Made by a program: the position numbers and the translations under genes. Below, one piece after another: positions 32,104 to 41,472 of a DNA stretch of 64,000 bases. This DNA comes from Cylindrotheca closterium (Eukaryota > Bacillariophyta > Bacillariophyceae > Bacillariales > Bacillariaceae), in contig CAKOGP040001224.1 of NCBI GenBank assembly GCA_933822405.4, positions 127,825-191,824 on the forward strand, written 5' to 3'. The stretch's first letter is position 1. Each line of letters starts with the position of its first letter. The notes under the pieces were generated by a model that searched no databases, was not told where the DNA came from, and saw nothing but the letters and a program-made list of their open reading frames with translations.

Positions 32104-33165
32104 ATGTGCTTCCGACAAATCCAATCCATCATCTTCGCCATGACTGTGGTGTCTATTGCCACTAGAGTCGAATCAACCCATTTTAAAATCGATGACTATA
32201 TCGAGATCAGACAGAAACTGTCCAAGAAGACCTCTGTCGAGATTACCCTGGCACCAAAACATGCCAAGAGGGGTCCATCTTCTTCTTCGGTCAAGAAAGG
32301 AACAGGTGCAAGTACTACTGTGGCATCAAAGTCTACCAAGAGAGCCTCTGCGGCCAAGGGGGGTGCAAGTATCGTGACACCAAGGTCTGCAAAGAAGCCG
32401 ATCATCATTGACACCACCAACCAAGACGTCTTTGCCGAGTTTGATTTCTCAATGTCCCTGTCTTTTTCTGATTTCTTGGGAGTAACTGACAACAACGAAA
32501 GCAAGATACCCAAGAAAGGGGTCACCTCCAAGAAGCTTCGCACCGGAAAATCTGGATCAAGACGCAAGCAACCTAGTTCAAGACCAACGCACATTCCAAG
32601 TCCAAGCCCATCCACTCTAGAACCATCGAAATCTCCGACCTTTACTCCAACAATGGAACCTACTACTCTTGAACCCACTCTTGTTCCCTCGCCGTTGCCA
32701 ACCAATGAACCAAGCAATAGTCCCTCGACTGAGCTTCCAACCATTGTGCCCACACTGGATGATTCTTCTAGTATTTTTCCGTTTAGCGATGTGCCTACCA
32801 CTTCTTTCACTGACGAACCCACCGGTCGTTTCACCGATGAGCCAACCATTCTACCGACCCCATCTGCTACCTTTCTTGTACCTCTTCCCGCCGGAGACGA
32901 TGACGACGCATTCATTGAGCAAAACAATACCGATGGCAATGGAGATGACATTTTCGACGATGACCTCAGTGGTGGTGGCAACAATAATGTCACGGACGAT
33001 GATATTTCTGTCCCAGACACAAGTGTTGGTGGCGACAATGATACAAATGTGACACCATTTATTGCTGGTGTCGTCGGTCTCTTTGTCCTCATTCTTGGAA
33101 GCCTCGCCGTTTTCCGCAAAAAGAAGCGCTCGGGTGAATCCCGTCCTTCTGAAAATACAGTCTAA
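32104..33165 (+). CDS. PT-rich type I membrane protein
   Basis: A 353-residue protein with an N-terminal signal peptide (ending near ATRVES), a basic Lys/Ser/Ala stretch, a Pro/Ser/Thr-rich block with recurrent EPT/EPS and PTxxPS units (about 160-260), an acidic Asp/Asn-rich part, and one C-terminal transmembrane helix (FIAGVVGLFVLILGSLAVF, about 319-337) followed by a basic tail. This is the layout of diatom cell-surface or silica-associated PT-repeat proteins. Function is unknown; the extracellular Pro/Thr-rich stalk is likely glycosylated (inference). Confidence 0.78.
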   Translation: MCFRQIQSIIFAMTVVSIATRVESTHFKIDDYIEIRQKLSKKTSVEITLAPKHAKRGPSSSSVKKGTGASTTVASKSTKRASAAKGGASIVTPRSAKKPIIIDTTNQDVFAEFDFSMSLSFSDFLGVTDNNESKIPKKGVTSKKLRTGKSGSRRKQPSSRPTHIPSPSPSTLEPSKSPTFTPTMEPTTLEPTLVPSPLPTNEPSNSPSTELPTIVPTLDDSSSIFPFSDVPTTSFTDEPTGRFTDEPTILPTPSATFLVPLPAGDDDDAFIEQNNTDGNGDDIFDDDLSGGGNNNVTDDDISVPDTSVGGDNDTNVTPFIAGVVGLFVLILGSLAVFRKKKRSGESRPSENTV

Positions 33166-33319
33166 GCTGTGCGGTCGCCGTTGTCTGTATACCCAGTTGG
33201 CCGATTGGCATATATTATAATTATTATTTGTAACCTCTTTCACACTAGAACTATTTTCTGTCATTATTTTCATTCATTAATACTATGTACTACATTTTGA
33301 TCATGATGATGATTGATTG

Positions 33320-33350
33320 CATGGCAATTGCAATTGCAATTGCAATACCT
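33320..33350. repeat. AATTGC microsatellite
   Basis: About four units of the self-complementary word GCAATT lie just beyond the 3' end of the DHHC gene. It could form a hairpin in the 3' UTR of either converging transcript; no function is implied. Confidence 0.65.
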
Positions 33351-33362
33351 ATAACTGCACCC

Positions 33363-34277
33363 TCATCTCCGCCGACAGGTCCGACAAAGTGCCATTGGAC
33401 CCGTGACCAACAATCGAGTGGTTACCGCAAAGTACAGAATCACAAGACAAGCAATGGGTACCACCCAGGCAGGTCCATAGATATTGGAAATACTCCAAAC
33501 GATCGCCACAAAGCTGGTAAAGAATGCCGTGACAAACAAGGCGCACATACTGACAAAGAATGTGTAGTTGCCTTGGATGGAAAGCAACCTCCCAGCAATG
33601 CACCTTCCAAAAACACTGCAGTGATGATCGTAGTCTTTCACACACCGTTGACATGTATTACAGTGATAATGTTTTCCATCTTTGGATCTTCGCCACACCA
33701 GACAGCGAACACAGTAGGTGTCTCCCGATCGATCCAACGCTGCCAAATAGTTATTTCCAGGAGGAACGAATAGTCGAACTCCGTCTCCTTTATGCTCCAA
33801 ATAATCTCGGAGTGCCGGTGTCATTTGTTCGGGAATCGGAAAGCATGTTTGCTGGGACCGCGGAACGGCACCGGGGTCCACCATCAGCATCGCCATAAGA
33901 CCAAGAATGGCCAGCCCCGCCTGACTGTATATCAGTATGAACAATACCCACCATATAGTACTGTGATATTCAAAACCATCAAATGCTTCCAAGGCAAGAC
34001 CATGAGTCGTTCCAACAAAGAAGAAGATCGACAGCAGCACCACTATGATTCCTCCATTGCGTTCTCTTTGCTTATTGTGACGGGGTATCGGAAGGGGTGG
34101 AAGCATCGAAAGGGTAACGTTGGTCAAGCTTTTGTGTCTGGTTTTATGGCCTACTTCAGCCTGCTCTTCAACAGCTTGCTCTTCAACCTGCTCTTCATAT
34201 TCAGAGTCGTCCACTTGCTCTGAATCTGAGATCTCCCCTCCATTCTCTATCAGGTCTATGATGAAATTTTTGTCCAT
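33363..34277 (-). CDS. DHHC-type protein S-palmitoyltransferase
   Basis: A 304-residue multi-pass enzyme that transfers palmitate to protein cysteines. Two helices (about 76-94 and 107-133), then the DPG motif (134-136), the cysteine-rich domain (YCVRC, HYHCNTCQRCVKDYDHHC) with catalytic DHHC at 217-220, and two more helices. After DHHC the sequence reads SVFGRCIAG in place of the more common PWVNNCVG; this variant occurs in several DHHC subfamilies. The N-terminal 45 residues are very acidic. It is divergent from DPH6 across about 260 bp. Confidence 0.88.
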   Translation of the reverse strand: MDKNFIIDLIENGGEISDSEQVDDSEYEEQVEEQAVEEQAEVGHKTRHKSLTNVTLSMLPPLPIPRHNKQRERNGGIIVVLLSIFFFVGTTHGLALEAFDGFEYHSTIWWVLFILIYSQAGLAILGLMAMLMVDPGAVPRSQQTCFPIPEQMTPALRDYLEHKGDGVRLFVPPGNNYLAALDRSGDTYCVRCLVWRRSKDGKHYHCNTCQRCVKDYDHHCSVFGRCIAGRLLSIQGNYTFFVSMCALFVTAFFTSFVAIVWSISNIYGPAWVVPIACLVILYFAVTTRLLVTGPMALCRTCRRR

Positions 34278-34537
34278 GCTTTTTATTGTTTGTGTTGCGC
34301 AGAACCAGGTAATAGTGTCACGGTCTGTCTCTTTATATTTTGTTTATCGTCGTCGCGTGGTGTCTTCGTGTGCCATAATGTGACTGTAACCCACAGAACA
34401 ACTGTTGATCGCGTTATTTTGAATCGTTGCGTTATCCAGTAGTGATTGCGCGATTGAATCTGCGCGGTAAATGAAATCCACCAACACATCACAATAAAAA
34501 TCATCACAAACAATAATATAGCACAACAACACCCAAA

Positions 34538-36997
34538 ATGAAATTCATTGCATTGGTTTCTGGGGGCAAAGATTCCATCTATTCTATATTGCAGTGTATA
34601 CGAAATGGTCACGAACTGGTAGCAGCCGTTCATCTTGGTGCTCCAGAATCAACGGATGAGGAATCTTACATGTACCAAACAGCGGCTTCAGAAGTCGTCA
34701 AGACCCAAGTCGAGGAGTGTCTGCAAGTCCCCCTGGTCTTGTATCAAAGAACAGGCAAAAGTCTCAACACTTCGCTCGTGTACGATGATTCGAACAAACA
34801 AGATGAAGTGGAAGATTTGTACAATGCTCTACTCGAAGCCAAATCCAAGTTTGACTTTGCAGCAGTCTCGTCGGGAGCTGTCTTTTCGACCTACCAACGG
34901 GTCCGGATTGAAAACGTGTGTAGGAGACTTCAGTTGACGTCTCTGTCATATCTATGGCGGTTTCTTCCTCAAAAGGAAATGTTGCAGAAAATGATTGTCG
35001 ACGATGATGGAAGAATTGAAGCGGTTCTAGTTCGAACGGCAAGTCCACCTGGACTGTTACCTCGAAAGCACTTGAATAAAACCTTGAGCTTTCTTTGGCA
35101 CACGGGTGTTTTGGAACGGTTACATCAACGATACCAATTTCATCTCTTGGGAGAAGGTGGGGAATATGAATCGTTAGTAGTAGATTCGGGTCTGTTCAAA
35201 AAGAAGCTCGTCTTGGATGAAGTCACAATCGAGGAAACTGACGACGAAGTCGGCGTCCTTCGAATTCTAAAGTGTCACGCTGAAGAGAAGGGAGAAGACG
35301 ATATTCCAATTTTGAACATTAATGAGATATCACAGGGTAGTCCTAGCAACAATGATGCCAAAGATTCTTCTGGTACTGGACAGAGTGATTCGCATGATGG
35401 TCCATCCAAACCGCAGGATTTGAAGATTGATTTCTTGCCCCAGATTTGCGAAAGTACAGGAGGCCTCATTCATGTGTCGGAAATCATGGCACCTTGTGCT
35501 GCAACTCAAAATGATGATGATCAATCTCAAACAACAACGACGACCGAAGCTGAGCTAGCGGTTCAAGAGGCGATTCAGATCTTTTCGATATTGAAGAAAT
35601 CGTTGCAATCTTGTGGGGCAACGGTGCAGGATGTCATGTTTGTTCATTTGTATCTACGCAAAATGTCTCACTTTGCGACAATCAACGCACATTACGAAGC
35701 TTGCTTTGGGTCTGTCCTGCCACCATCTCGAAGTTGTGTGGCGGTTGGGAACTTGCCTGGCGGAAGGAGGGTACTGTTGGACTGCATGATACAAAAGGGA
35801 AGTGGAGACTACATGAGGTCCTCTGGTTCTTCGCCATTGGCAGTCGCAGCCCGTGCGACTTTGACATCCAAATTGAGGCATGTACTACACGTGCAGTCTA
35901 TTAGCAACTGGGCGCCGGTTTGTATCGGTCCCTATAGTCAATGCAATACGCATCGGTCGTCGCTTCATTTTCTCGCGGGACAGATTGGGTTGATTCCCTC
36001 CAAGATGCAGTTACACTCTACTTGGGATCAGCAATTGACACAATGTTGGACGAACGTGGCCTCCGTTTTAGATGCTCTGGACGGTGTCTCTTTGAAGCAA
36101 CTCTTTTCTAGCCTCATATATGTCGTGCCAGAGATCTTCTTTTCTGCAAGTGGCATGGATCAAATTGAAAGGATAACCAGCAAATCGCTTGCCGAGAATG
36201 GTACCGTGGTGGCAGGAAAGATCGATGCAGCAGCAGAAGACGATCCATATGGCGGGTACGAAGACGAAGATACCATGAAGGAGATGGAGGGCGACAAAGA
36301 TGATGCTGATGAATCTGACGCAAAGTTTCCCATGCTTGTGGTTGCGATACCCGAGATGCCAATGAATGCGTCCATAGAAGTGGAGGTTGCTGCCGTCACC
36401 ATCGAAGTTGCTTCATGTTTGGATGTCTCCGGCTGCCAATGCACCGACACGTATGGGAACAGAGCGAGGGCGAGTACACCAAAACAAAGATGGGATACTG
36501 GGCACGGGGGTCCGGAGTCGATTGAAAGCAAAACTGAAGACATACGAATCGATGCTTATTCACGGGTCATTGGTCATGGCTGTGCGGCTTCTACGTTTGT
36601 TGCTGCCTCGTCAAAAGCAACAGTAAGCCGAGTCGAGCTGCAGCCGGTTGACCTCATTGCGGACATGTTTGCTACGGTCACGAAGTGTTTGTCCAAGGCT
36701 AGGTCGGGACTTCGACCCCGGAGCGCTATTCATGTACGTCTTTACCATCTCAGTGCACAAGACGATGGCATTCATTGGAGGACAGCCTTGCATTCGGCCA
36801 TGGCCTCATGGGAGGGCATGGGGGCAAACCTTCCAGCTGCATCAGTTGTTCCTGTACAGGGAATTTCTACGATCAATATGGAAGGCTTGTCGAAGGAATT
36901 TTCTACCTTCCTGGGCATGCAAGTGTTTGCGATCGATCCTGTACATTTGCAAAATGAACAATTAATGTACACCGTCAACCGTGACGAACTACTTTAG
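34538..36997 (+). CDS. DPH6: diphthine-ammonia ligase with two RidA-like domains
   Basis: An 819-residue DPH6 protein, which makes the last step of diphthamide on elongation factor 2 by amidating diphthine. The N-terminal adenine-nucleotide alpha-hydrolase domain (1-240) has the PP-loop SGGKDS (8-13), the AAVSSGAVFSTYQRVRIE segment and GEGGEYESLVVD. Two RidA/YjgF-like domains follow, at about 290-430 (QLQSCGATVQDV-type helix, PPSRSCVAV) and from about 455 (APVCIGPYSQ, FLAGQIGL), as in yeast Dph6, then a diverged tail. The RidA domains are split by acidic inserts. Whether the RidA parts have deaminase activity is unclear. Confidence 0.92.
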   Translation: MKFIALVSGGKDSIYSILQCIRNGHELVAAVHLGAPESTDEESYMYQTAASEVVKTQVEECLQVPLVLYQRTGKSLNTSLVYDDSNKQDEVEDLYNALLEAKSKFDFAAVSSGAVFSTYQRVRIENVCRRLQLTSLSYLWRFLPQKEMLQKMIVDDDGRIEAVLVRTASPPGLLPRKHLNKTLSFLWHTGVLERLHQRYQFHLLGEGGEYESLVVDSGLFKKKLVLDEVTIEETDDEVGVLRILKCHAEEKGEDDIPILNINEISQGSPSNNDAKDSSGTGQSDSHDGPSKPQDLKIDFLPQICESTGGLIHVSEIMAPCAATQNDDDQSQTTTTTEAELAVQEAIQIFSILKKSLQSCGATVQDVMFVHLYLRKMSHFATINAHYEACFGSVLPPSRSCVAVGNLPGGRRVLLDCMIQKGSGDYMRSSGSSPLAVAARATLTSKLRHVLHVQSISNWAPVCIGPYSQCNTHRSSLHFLAGQIGLIPSKMQLHSTWDQQLTQCWTNVASVLDALDGVSLKQLFSSLIYVVPEIFFSASGMDQIERITSKSLAENGTVVAGKIDAAAEDDPYGGYEDEDTMKEMEGDKDDADESDAKFPMLVVAIPEMPMNASIEVEVAAVTIEVASCLDVSGCQCTDTYGNRARASTPKQRWDTGHGGPESIESKTEDIRIDAYSRVIGHGCAASTFVAASSKATVSRVELQPVDLIADMFATVTKCLSKARSGLRPRSAIHVRLYHLSAQDDGIHWRTALHSAMASWEGMGANLPAASVVPVQGISTINMEGLSKEFSTFLGMQVFAIDPVHLQNEQLMYTVNRDELL

Positions 36998-37324
36998 GAT
37001 GTTTCAGCTTGATTTGGGGACTTAGTTCAATCTTGGCTGGGCGTTACGAATACACAAGCTGATCATTTGCGTTTGATTTTAGTACACAGTTATGCTATTT
37101 GTACTAGTCTGAAGTTATACGCACAGTGAACGAACCTTGGTCAGGTAGACAATCCTTCAACCTTCGATGAACAAAAGTAATCAGTATGAGGGCAATGTGC
37201 ACTCTCTGGGGCAGTTAGGGTTGCCGATTGAGGGAACCCACGCAAGTATCAGTTGTGGCTGAATCAGCATTGTGGTTTCCTTTACAGCTTGCAGGATAGG
37301 TGAAAATATTCTGATTTGCTCGAA
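36998..37324. other. convergent intergenic spacer
   Basis: Spacer of about 330 bp between the 3' ends of DPH6 and the HAD gene. I see no gene or notable repeat. Confidence 0.5.
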
Positions 37325-37700
37325 TCAAAAAATTGGTGGACTTTGGATGTCACGAAAGTCGTCTTCGGAATAGTCGTCGGCATATTCATTAGTTAAATGT
37401 CTCCCACTCGCAATATCATAGTCCATATCTTCCAATAGAGGCTCTTCACTAGGCTCCGCCTCGCTCTTCCTTGCAGGTCTCCATTTCTTTTTCTCCGTGC
37501 CATAAATTGGTGGACTTTGGATGTCACGAAAGTCGTCCTCGGAATAGTCGTCGGCATATTTATTGGACAAGTGTCTCCCACTCGCGATATCACGCTCCAT
37601 ATTTTCCATCAGAGGTTCAGGTTCGACGCGATTCGCAGGTTTCCATTTCTTTTTCGGCGTACCGTAAATTGGTGGACTTTTGATATCACGAAAGTCTTCC
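37325..37700 (-). repeat. tandem coding repeats (DFRDI-SPPI units)
   Basis: The plus-strand word AAATTGGTGGACTTTGGAT recurs at about 37327 and 37503, with a variant at about 37666, spaced by about 55-59 codons. The downstream two units are near-identical in DNA, indicating recent duplication. Confidence 0.75.
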
Positions 37701-39322
37701 AACTGGTTGGATGAAGAATACAGGTTCGAGATATGGTGGGTTTTCTTCTCCGACTCAGCTTCGGTTTCGGTAGGCTCGGGCTTGGGGCCGCTCTTGTTTG
37801 CACTGGTCCATTTTTTCTTTGTATCTCTTGTGGATTGGGTATCAAACCAACTGGCAGGCTGTCTTGATGGACGGACATTTTCCTGTGATGAAGGGTCGTC
37901 CTGGTTTCCTTTCTTTCCTTGCTTGCCGTACGAAGCCGTGACTTTGGATTTGGCATCAAACCAGCTGCTGCTATCACTAGAGTATTGCTGTTGCACTTGG
38001 TAGCCAAGATTTTCGACAGAAGCTACGTACGATGATTGGGTCTTATCTTCAATGATTTGCCCCAATGAATTGAATCTCAGAGTAGGAATCTGCTCACGAT
38101 ATCGGGGAACTTTTTCATCAAATTTGGCAGTGAGATCATCAACACCAGACTTTCCAACCATCGGCTCTCTGCTCTTAGGAGAAGCTGGGGCTTCTTCAAC
38201 TGCTTGGACTGGCTTTGTTTCTGCCTGCATAGTACGTAAGGTCTCATCTTGAGCTTCCATGTTAGGCTCTGCTTCTTCCTCTACCCCGTCGTCAACATCT
38301 GCTAGCTTGACCACCTCTCCCTGCTGAACAGACTTTGGCTTGTGAGGCTTGATTGATTCCTGTCTGGATTCGCCATCTTTCTTTACAACAGCCTTCGGCT
38401 TGGCATCTTTGGGATCTTCTTTCGCGATCTCCTGAACCTCTTCATCGGCTATTGCGGTAAGCATTTTTACTACCTCTTCCAAACTGGTAATGGTGTTGTC
38501 TTGAACTTCCTCCAAGGTCTTTCCAGGGTAATCGGGCCCTTTCACCCAATCCTGATAGGCCATCACGGCAGGGTGGCTCGAGCGGTCCAACATTAGTGCT
38601 TGGAAGCCATAAGCCTTGGCACCACAATAATCACAGGCATACGAGTCCCCAATATGCAATATTTCGTCCTTTTGCAAGTCGGGGATCCAAAATTTGGCCG
38701 ATTGATATGACTTGTCAAAGATGGCTGCTCCTGGCTTCTCGATCCCTACGTCTTGTGAACAGGTGAAGAATTGAAAGTTGTCATGGAAGCTATCCAGCAT
38801 TGGCAAGACAGATTCCATGTGTCGAGTGGGAGTATTGGAGGTGATACCCAAAAGAAATCCGTCCGGTTCCAACGCATCAATCATGATTTGGGCATCCTCC
38901 AAAACGCGATATCCAGCGGGTGATCCAAATTGTTGATAGACACGACGAAAGTATCGATCATATTCTTCTTGAGAATACTCTCTGCCTGTCTTGTACAATA
39001 CTCGTCGAACCATATCATACCACCATTCACGGCCTGAGGTCCCCTCGACCTTTCCAAAGCAAGGAGACTCAATACATTTTTCCTTGTAGGCAGCTTTGAA
39101 CGCAGTCTTGAGTTCTTCTGGAGAAGGCGGATGGGGAAGTTGTGCCCAGAGTGCAGCCTTGTGATAGGTTTGAACCACAGGCTCTCTGCCAGCGAGTAAA
39201 GTCCCCGTGACATCCAAGGACAAGACTCGAATTTTCTTGCAGTCGGCAACAGACAGGGCGCCGACAGTCGCAGCCAGTGATGCCAGGAAGACAATAGCTC
39301 CGGCACTCAATGTGATTATCAT
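37325..39322 (-). CDS. HAD-superfamily hydrolase with C-terminal tandem repeats
   Basis: A 665-residue protein. Residues 1-25 form a hydrophobic signal or anchor. The HAD domain (about 30-280) is HDHD3-like: motif I DVTGT (nucleophile D37, but T39 where phosphatases have the second Asp), motif II GITSNTP, the motif III Lys in IEKPGAAIF, motif IV HIGDSYACD. A Lys/Glu-rich low-complexity linker follows. The end holds three direct repeats, each containing DFRDIxSPPI followed, in the first two, by YGT-KKKW and ERDIASGRHL-type sequence; the third stops at SPPIF. Loss of the second Asp makes ordinary phosphatase activity doubtful. Secretory or plastid location is likely but the +1 residue after the signal is not a clear F. 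Confidence 0.78.
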   Translation of the reverse strand: MIITLSAGAIVFLASLAATVGALSVADCKKIRVLSLDVTGTLLAGREPVVQTYHKAALWAQLPHPPSPEELKTAFKAAYKEKCIESPCFGKVEGTSGREWWYDMVRRVLYKTGREYSQEEYDRYFRRVYQQFGSPAGYRVLEDAQIMIDALEPDGFLLGITSNTPTRHMESVLPMLDSFHDNFQFFTCSQDVGIEKPGAAIFDKSYQSAKFWIPDLQKDEILHIGDSYACDYCGAKAYGFQALMLDRSSHPAVMAYQDWVKGPDYPGKTLEEVQDNTITSLEEVVKMLTAIADEEVQEIAKEDPKDAKPKAVVKKDGESRQESIKPHKPKSVQQGEVVKLADVDDGVEEEAEPNMEAQDETLRTMQAETKPVQAVEEAPASPKSREPMVGKSGVDDLTAKFDEKVPRYREQIPTLRFNSLGQIIEDKTQSSYVASVENLGYQVQQQYSSDSSSWFDAKSKVTASYGKQGKKGNQDDPSSQENVRPSRQPASWFDTQSTRDTKKKWTSANKSGPKPEPTETEAESEKKTHHISNLYSSSNQLEDFRDIKSPPIYGTPKKKWKPANRVEPEPLMENMERDIASGRHLSNKYADDYSEDDFRDIQSPPIYGTEKKKWRPARKSEAEPSEEPLLEDMDYDIASGRHLTNEYADDYSEDDFRDIQSPPIF

Positions 39323-39595
39323 AATTATAGGTCTGGGGCAGAGATTGTATTGTAGATGTTGGGCTTTAGTTCATTACAGTTCGAATTGCAACCCCAGAAG
39401 TCAGTTGTCAAACTACAGTATTGGTGATGGTTGTTTGGTTTTGATGCGTGTGCGTTATGTAGCGATTGGAGATGGATGACGTCACTGAATTTGTCGCAAG
39501 TCTGACGATGACCAATTCGACTTCCCGGAACGAAAAATCGAAGACAGCGTGCAATCTGCGAAGTTTACATTCATATCGACAAGACCAAGTGCTGG

Positions 39596-41116
39596 ATGAG
39601 ACGAGGCTGGAGTTCTCTACTGGTCGTAGCATATAGGCTTACCTCTCCAGTAGCAGCACTATCGTCCACATCCAATTCTCTCGGCCGAATCTCATACCAG
39701 GCACCACAAATTCTCAAAAGAAGATTTATTGACACCAATTCTGAGAGGAAAATTCATTGGACCACAATTTCGGTCATGCCTCGATCGCCACTACCTGCAT
39801 TAGTGCCAAGACTGGTTGTCCGTCGAAGTACGCGGCTGTTTTCATCCAGTGGGTCCGAAGATGTTGACGCCAGGCAATCTGCTACAGCAAAGGCCACCAA
39901 AACCAAACCTAAAACAAGCAAAGCCTCCACAATAAATAAGAAACGGAAAGCACCATCGAGTGAACCTACCCGTGCAATCCATGGCAGTCGCCGTCGAGGA
40001 TACAGTACGACAAATGAAATGCCGGAAATAGCATCTCCTTTGGAAGAAACGGTTTCCAATGATGCCCCTTTGCTGAGTCTAGATATTGAAAATGCCGACC
40101 GAAAGATGTTACAAACATTGGCCAAGCAGCATGGAATGAAAGCCAATCAAAAGAGCGATATCCTTCGTGCTGATCTTTTGGCTATCTTATCTGGAAAGCA
40201 ACCACAAGGAGGGTCACAGTCTGTCACGTTGCCAACCCCTTCTGTCAAGACAACGGCCAGTAGTACGTCAGCAAACGAGACATCTCCCAAGTCAAAGCGG
40301 AGTCCTGCTAAGAAGAAAAGTCCAAAGAAAACGTCTGCTGCTACGATTGAAAACACAGCTCCGCCAGATGGTTGGTTTGAGATATACCAGCTGGTGGAAG
40401 AGTTACGAGCTGATCGTTCAGCACCTGTGGATACTGATGGAAGTGAAGCCTTACCACAACGACAGCATGGTCTCAAAACCTATCGCTTTCAAGTGCTAGT
40501 CGCCCTCATGTTGAGTAGTCAAACGAAAGATGCAGTTGTCGGAGAAACTATGCGTCGACTGCAACAGCATGGACTGACAGTGGAAAACATTCATCACCAT
40601 ACAACTCATGAACAATTGAACGAACTCATTCGAAAAGCAGGTTTTCACAACAACAAGACCAAATTCATCAAGAGTGTAGTGGAAATTCTGTTGGATAAGT
40701 ACGATGGAGACATTCCACCAACAGCGGAAGAAATGATTGAGTTGCCAGGTGTTGGTCCTAAAATGGCATACATTGTAGAGAACGTAGCTTGGAACAAAAC
40801 AACTGGTATTGGAATAGATACGCACATGCATCGGATGTTCAACCAACTGAAATGGGTCAAGAGCAAGAACCCAGAGCAGACGCGCAAGCAACTGGAAGCA
40901 TGGCTACCCAATGAATACTGGAGTAGCGTCAATCTACTTTGGGTTGGTTTCGGACAGGAGGTACAACAGCAAAAAGCCAAAATGCTAAGAAAAGCGTTGG
41001 ACTCAAGTAGACCAAAGGATGCATTGAAACTGATCAATCGATTAGGACTTGATTATCGAAAAGAAGGGGAGAAACTTGGTCTCAAAGAAGAGGTTACAGC
41101 TGCTTTGCAGAAATAA
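39596..41116 (+). CDS. NTH1: endonuclease III-type DNA glycosylase lacking the Fe-S cluster
   Basis: A 506-residue bifunctional glycosylase/AP lyase for oxidised pyrimidines. A basic leader and a Lys/Ser/Ala-rich tail precede the glycosylase domain (about 295-490): LMLSSQTKD, helix-hairpin-helix ELPGVGPKMA with catalytic K389, and GIDTHMHR with D408. The final part reads LLWVGFGQEVQQQKAKMLRK and contains none of the four cysteines that bind the 4Fe-4S cluster in E. coli Nth and human NTH1; yeast Ntg1 is a known precedent. An internal ATG (residue 61, MPRSPLPALVPRLVVRR) would start an organelle-like basic presequence, so dual targeting is possible. Confidence 0.88.
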   Translation: MRRGWSSLLVVAYRLTSPVAALSSTSNSLGRISYQAPQILKRRFIDTNSERKIHWTTISVMPRSPLPALVPRLVVRRSTRLFSSSGSEDVDARQSATAKATKTKPKTSKASTINKKRKAPSSEPTRAIHGSRRRGYSTTNEMPEIASPLEETVSNDAPLLSLDIENADRKMLQTLAKQHGMKANQKSDILRADLLAILSGKQPQGGSQSVTLPTPSVKTTASSTSANETSPKSKRSPAKKKSPKKTSAATIENTAPPDGWFEIYQLVEELRADRSAPVDTDGSEALPQRQHGLKTYRFQVLVALMLSSQTKDAVVGETMRRLQQHGLTVENIHHHTTHEQLNELIRKAGFHNNKTKFIKSVVEILLDKYDGDIPPTAEEMIELPGVGPKMAYIVENVAWNKTTGIGIDTHMHRMFNQLKWVKSKNPEQTRKQLEAWLPNEYWSSVNLLWVGFGQEVQQQKAKMLRKALDSSRPKDALKLINRLGLDYRKEGEKLGLKEEVTAALQK

Positions 41117-41472
41117 CAAGAGTTCATCGGGGACGAAACAAACTTCACCAAACAGTCTGTGTATCAGATTTATACTTCAGGCTTTGTATTAGGTTTCGCT
41201 ACAGAGCTCTTTGATACTTACTTTACTGTAGTATTATGATTGCTTCTAGATCTCGTTGTTCCATTTGTGCTATTCATTAGTACTCAATCAATCGAAGACA
41301 TTCTGTTTGCTGTTTGCAAGTGTGCCATGTCGCATTGTGGCGTCCAACAGTGCAACGCCATATGAGAAATGTTACAGTACTCGTAGCTTTCTCCTGCCGT
41401 AACTATATGTATGATCAGGTCAAAAGCCTTCGATCGAACGTCCAAAGCCTTTGGGTACATCGTCAGGGCTTC

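Noticed and set aside
32196..33119. 307-codon minus-strand ORF opposite the PT-rich gene
   Set aside because: Val/Gly/Ser-rich mirror of the Pro/Thr-rich coding strand; the plus strand has the signal peptide and transmembrane helix.
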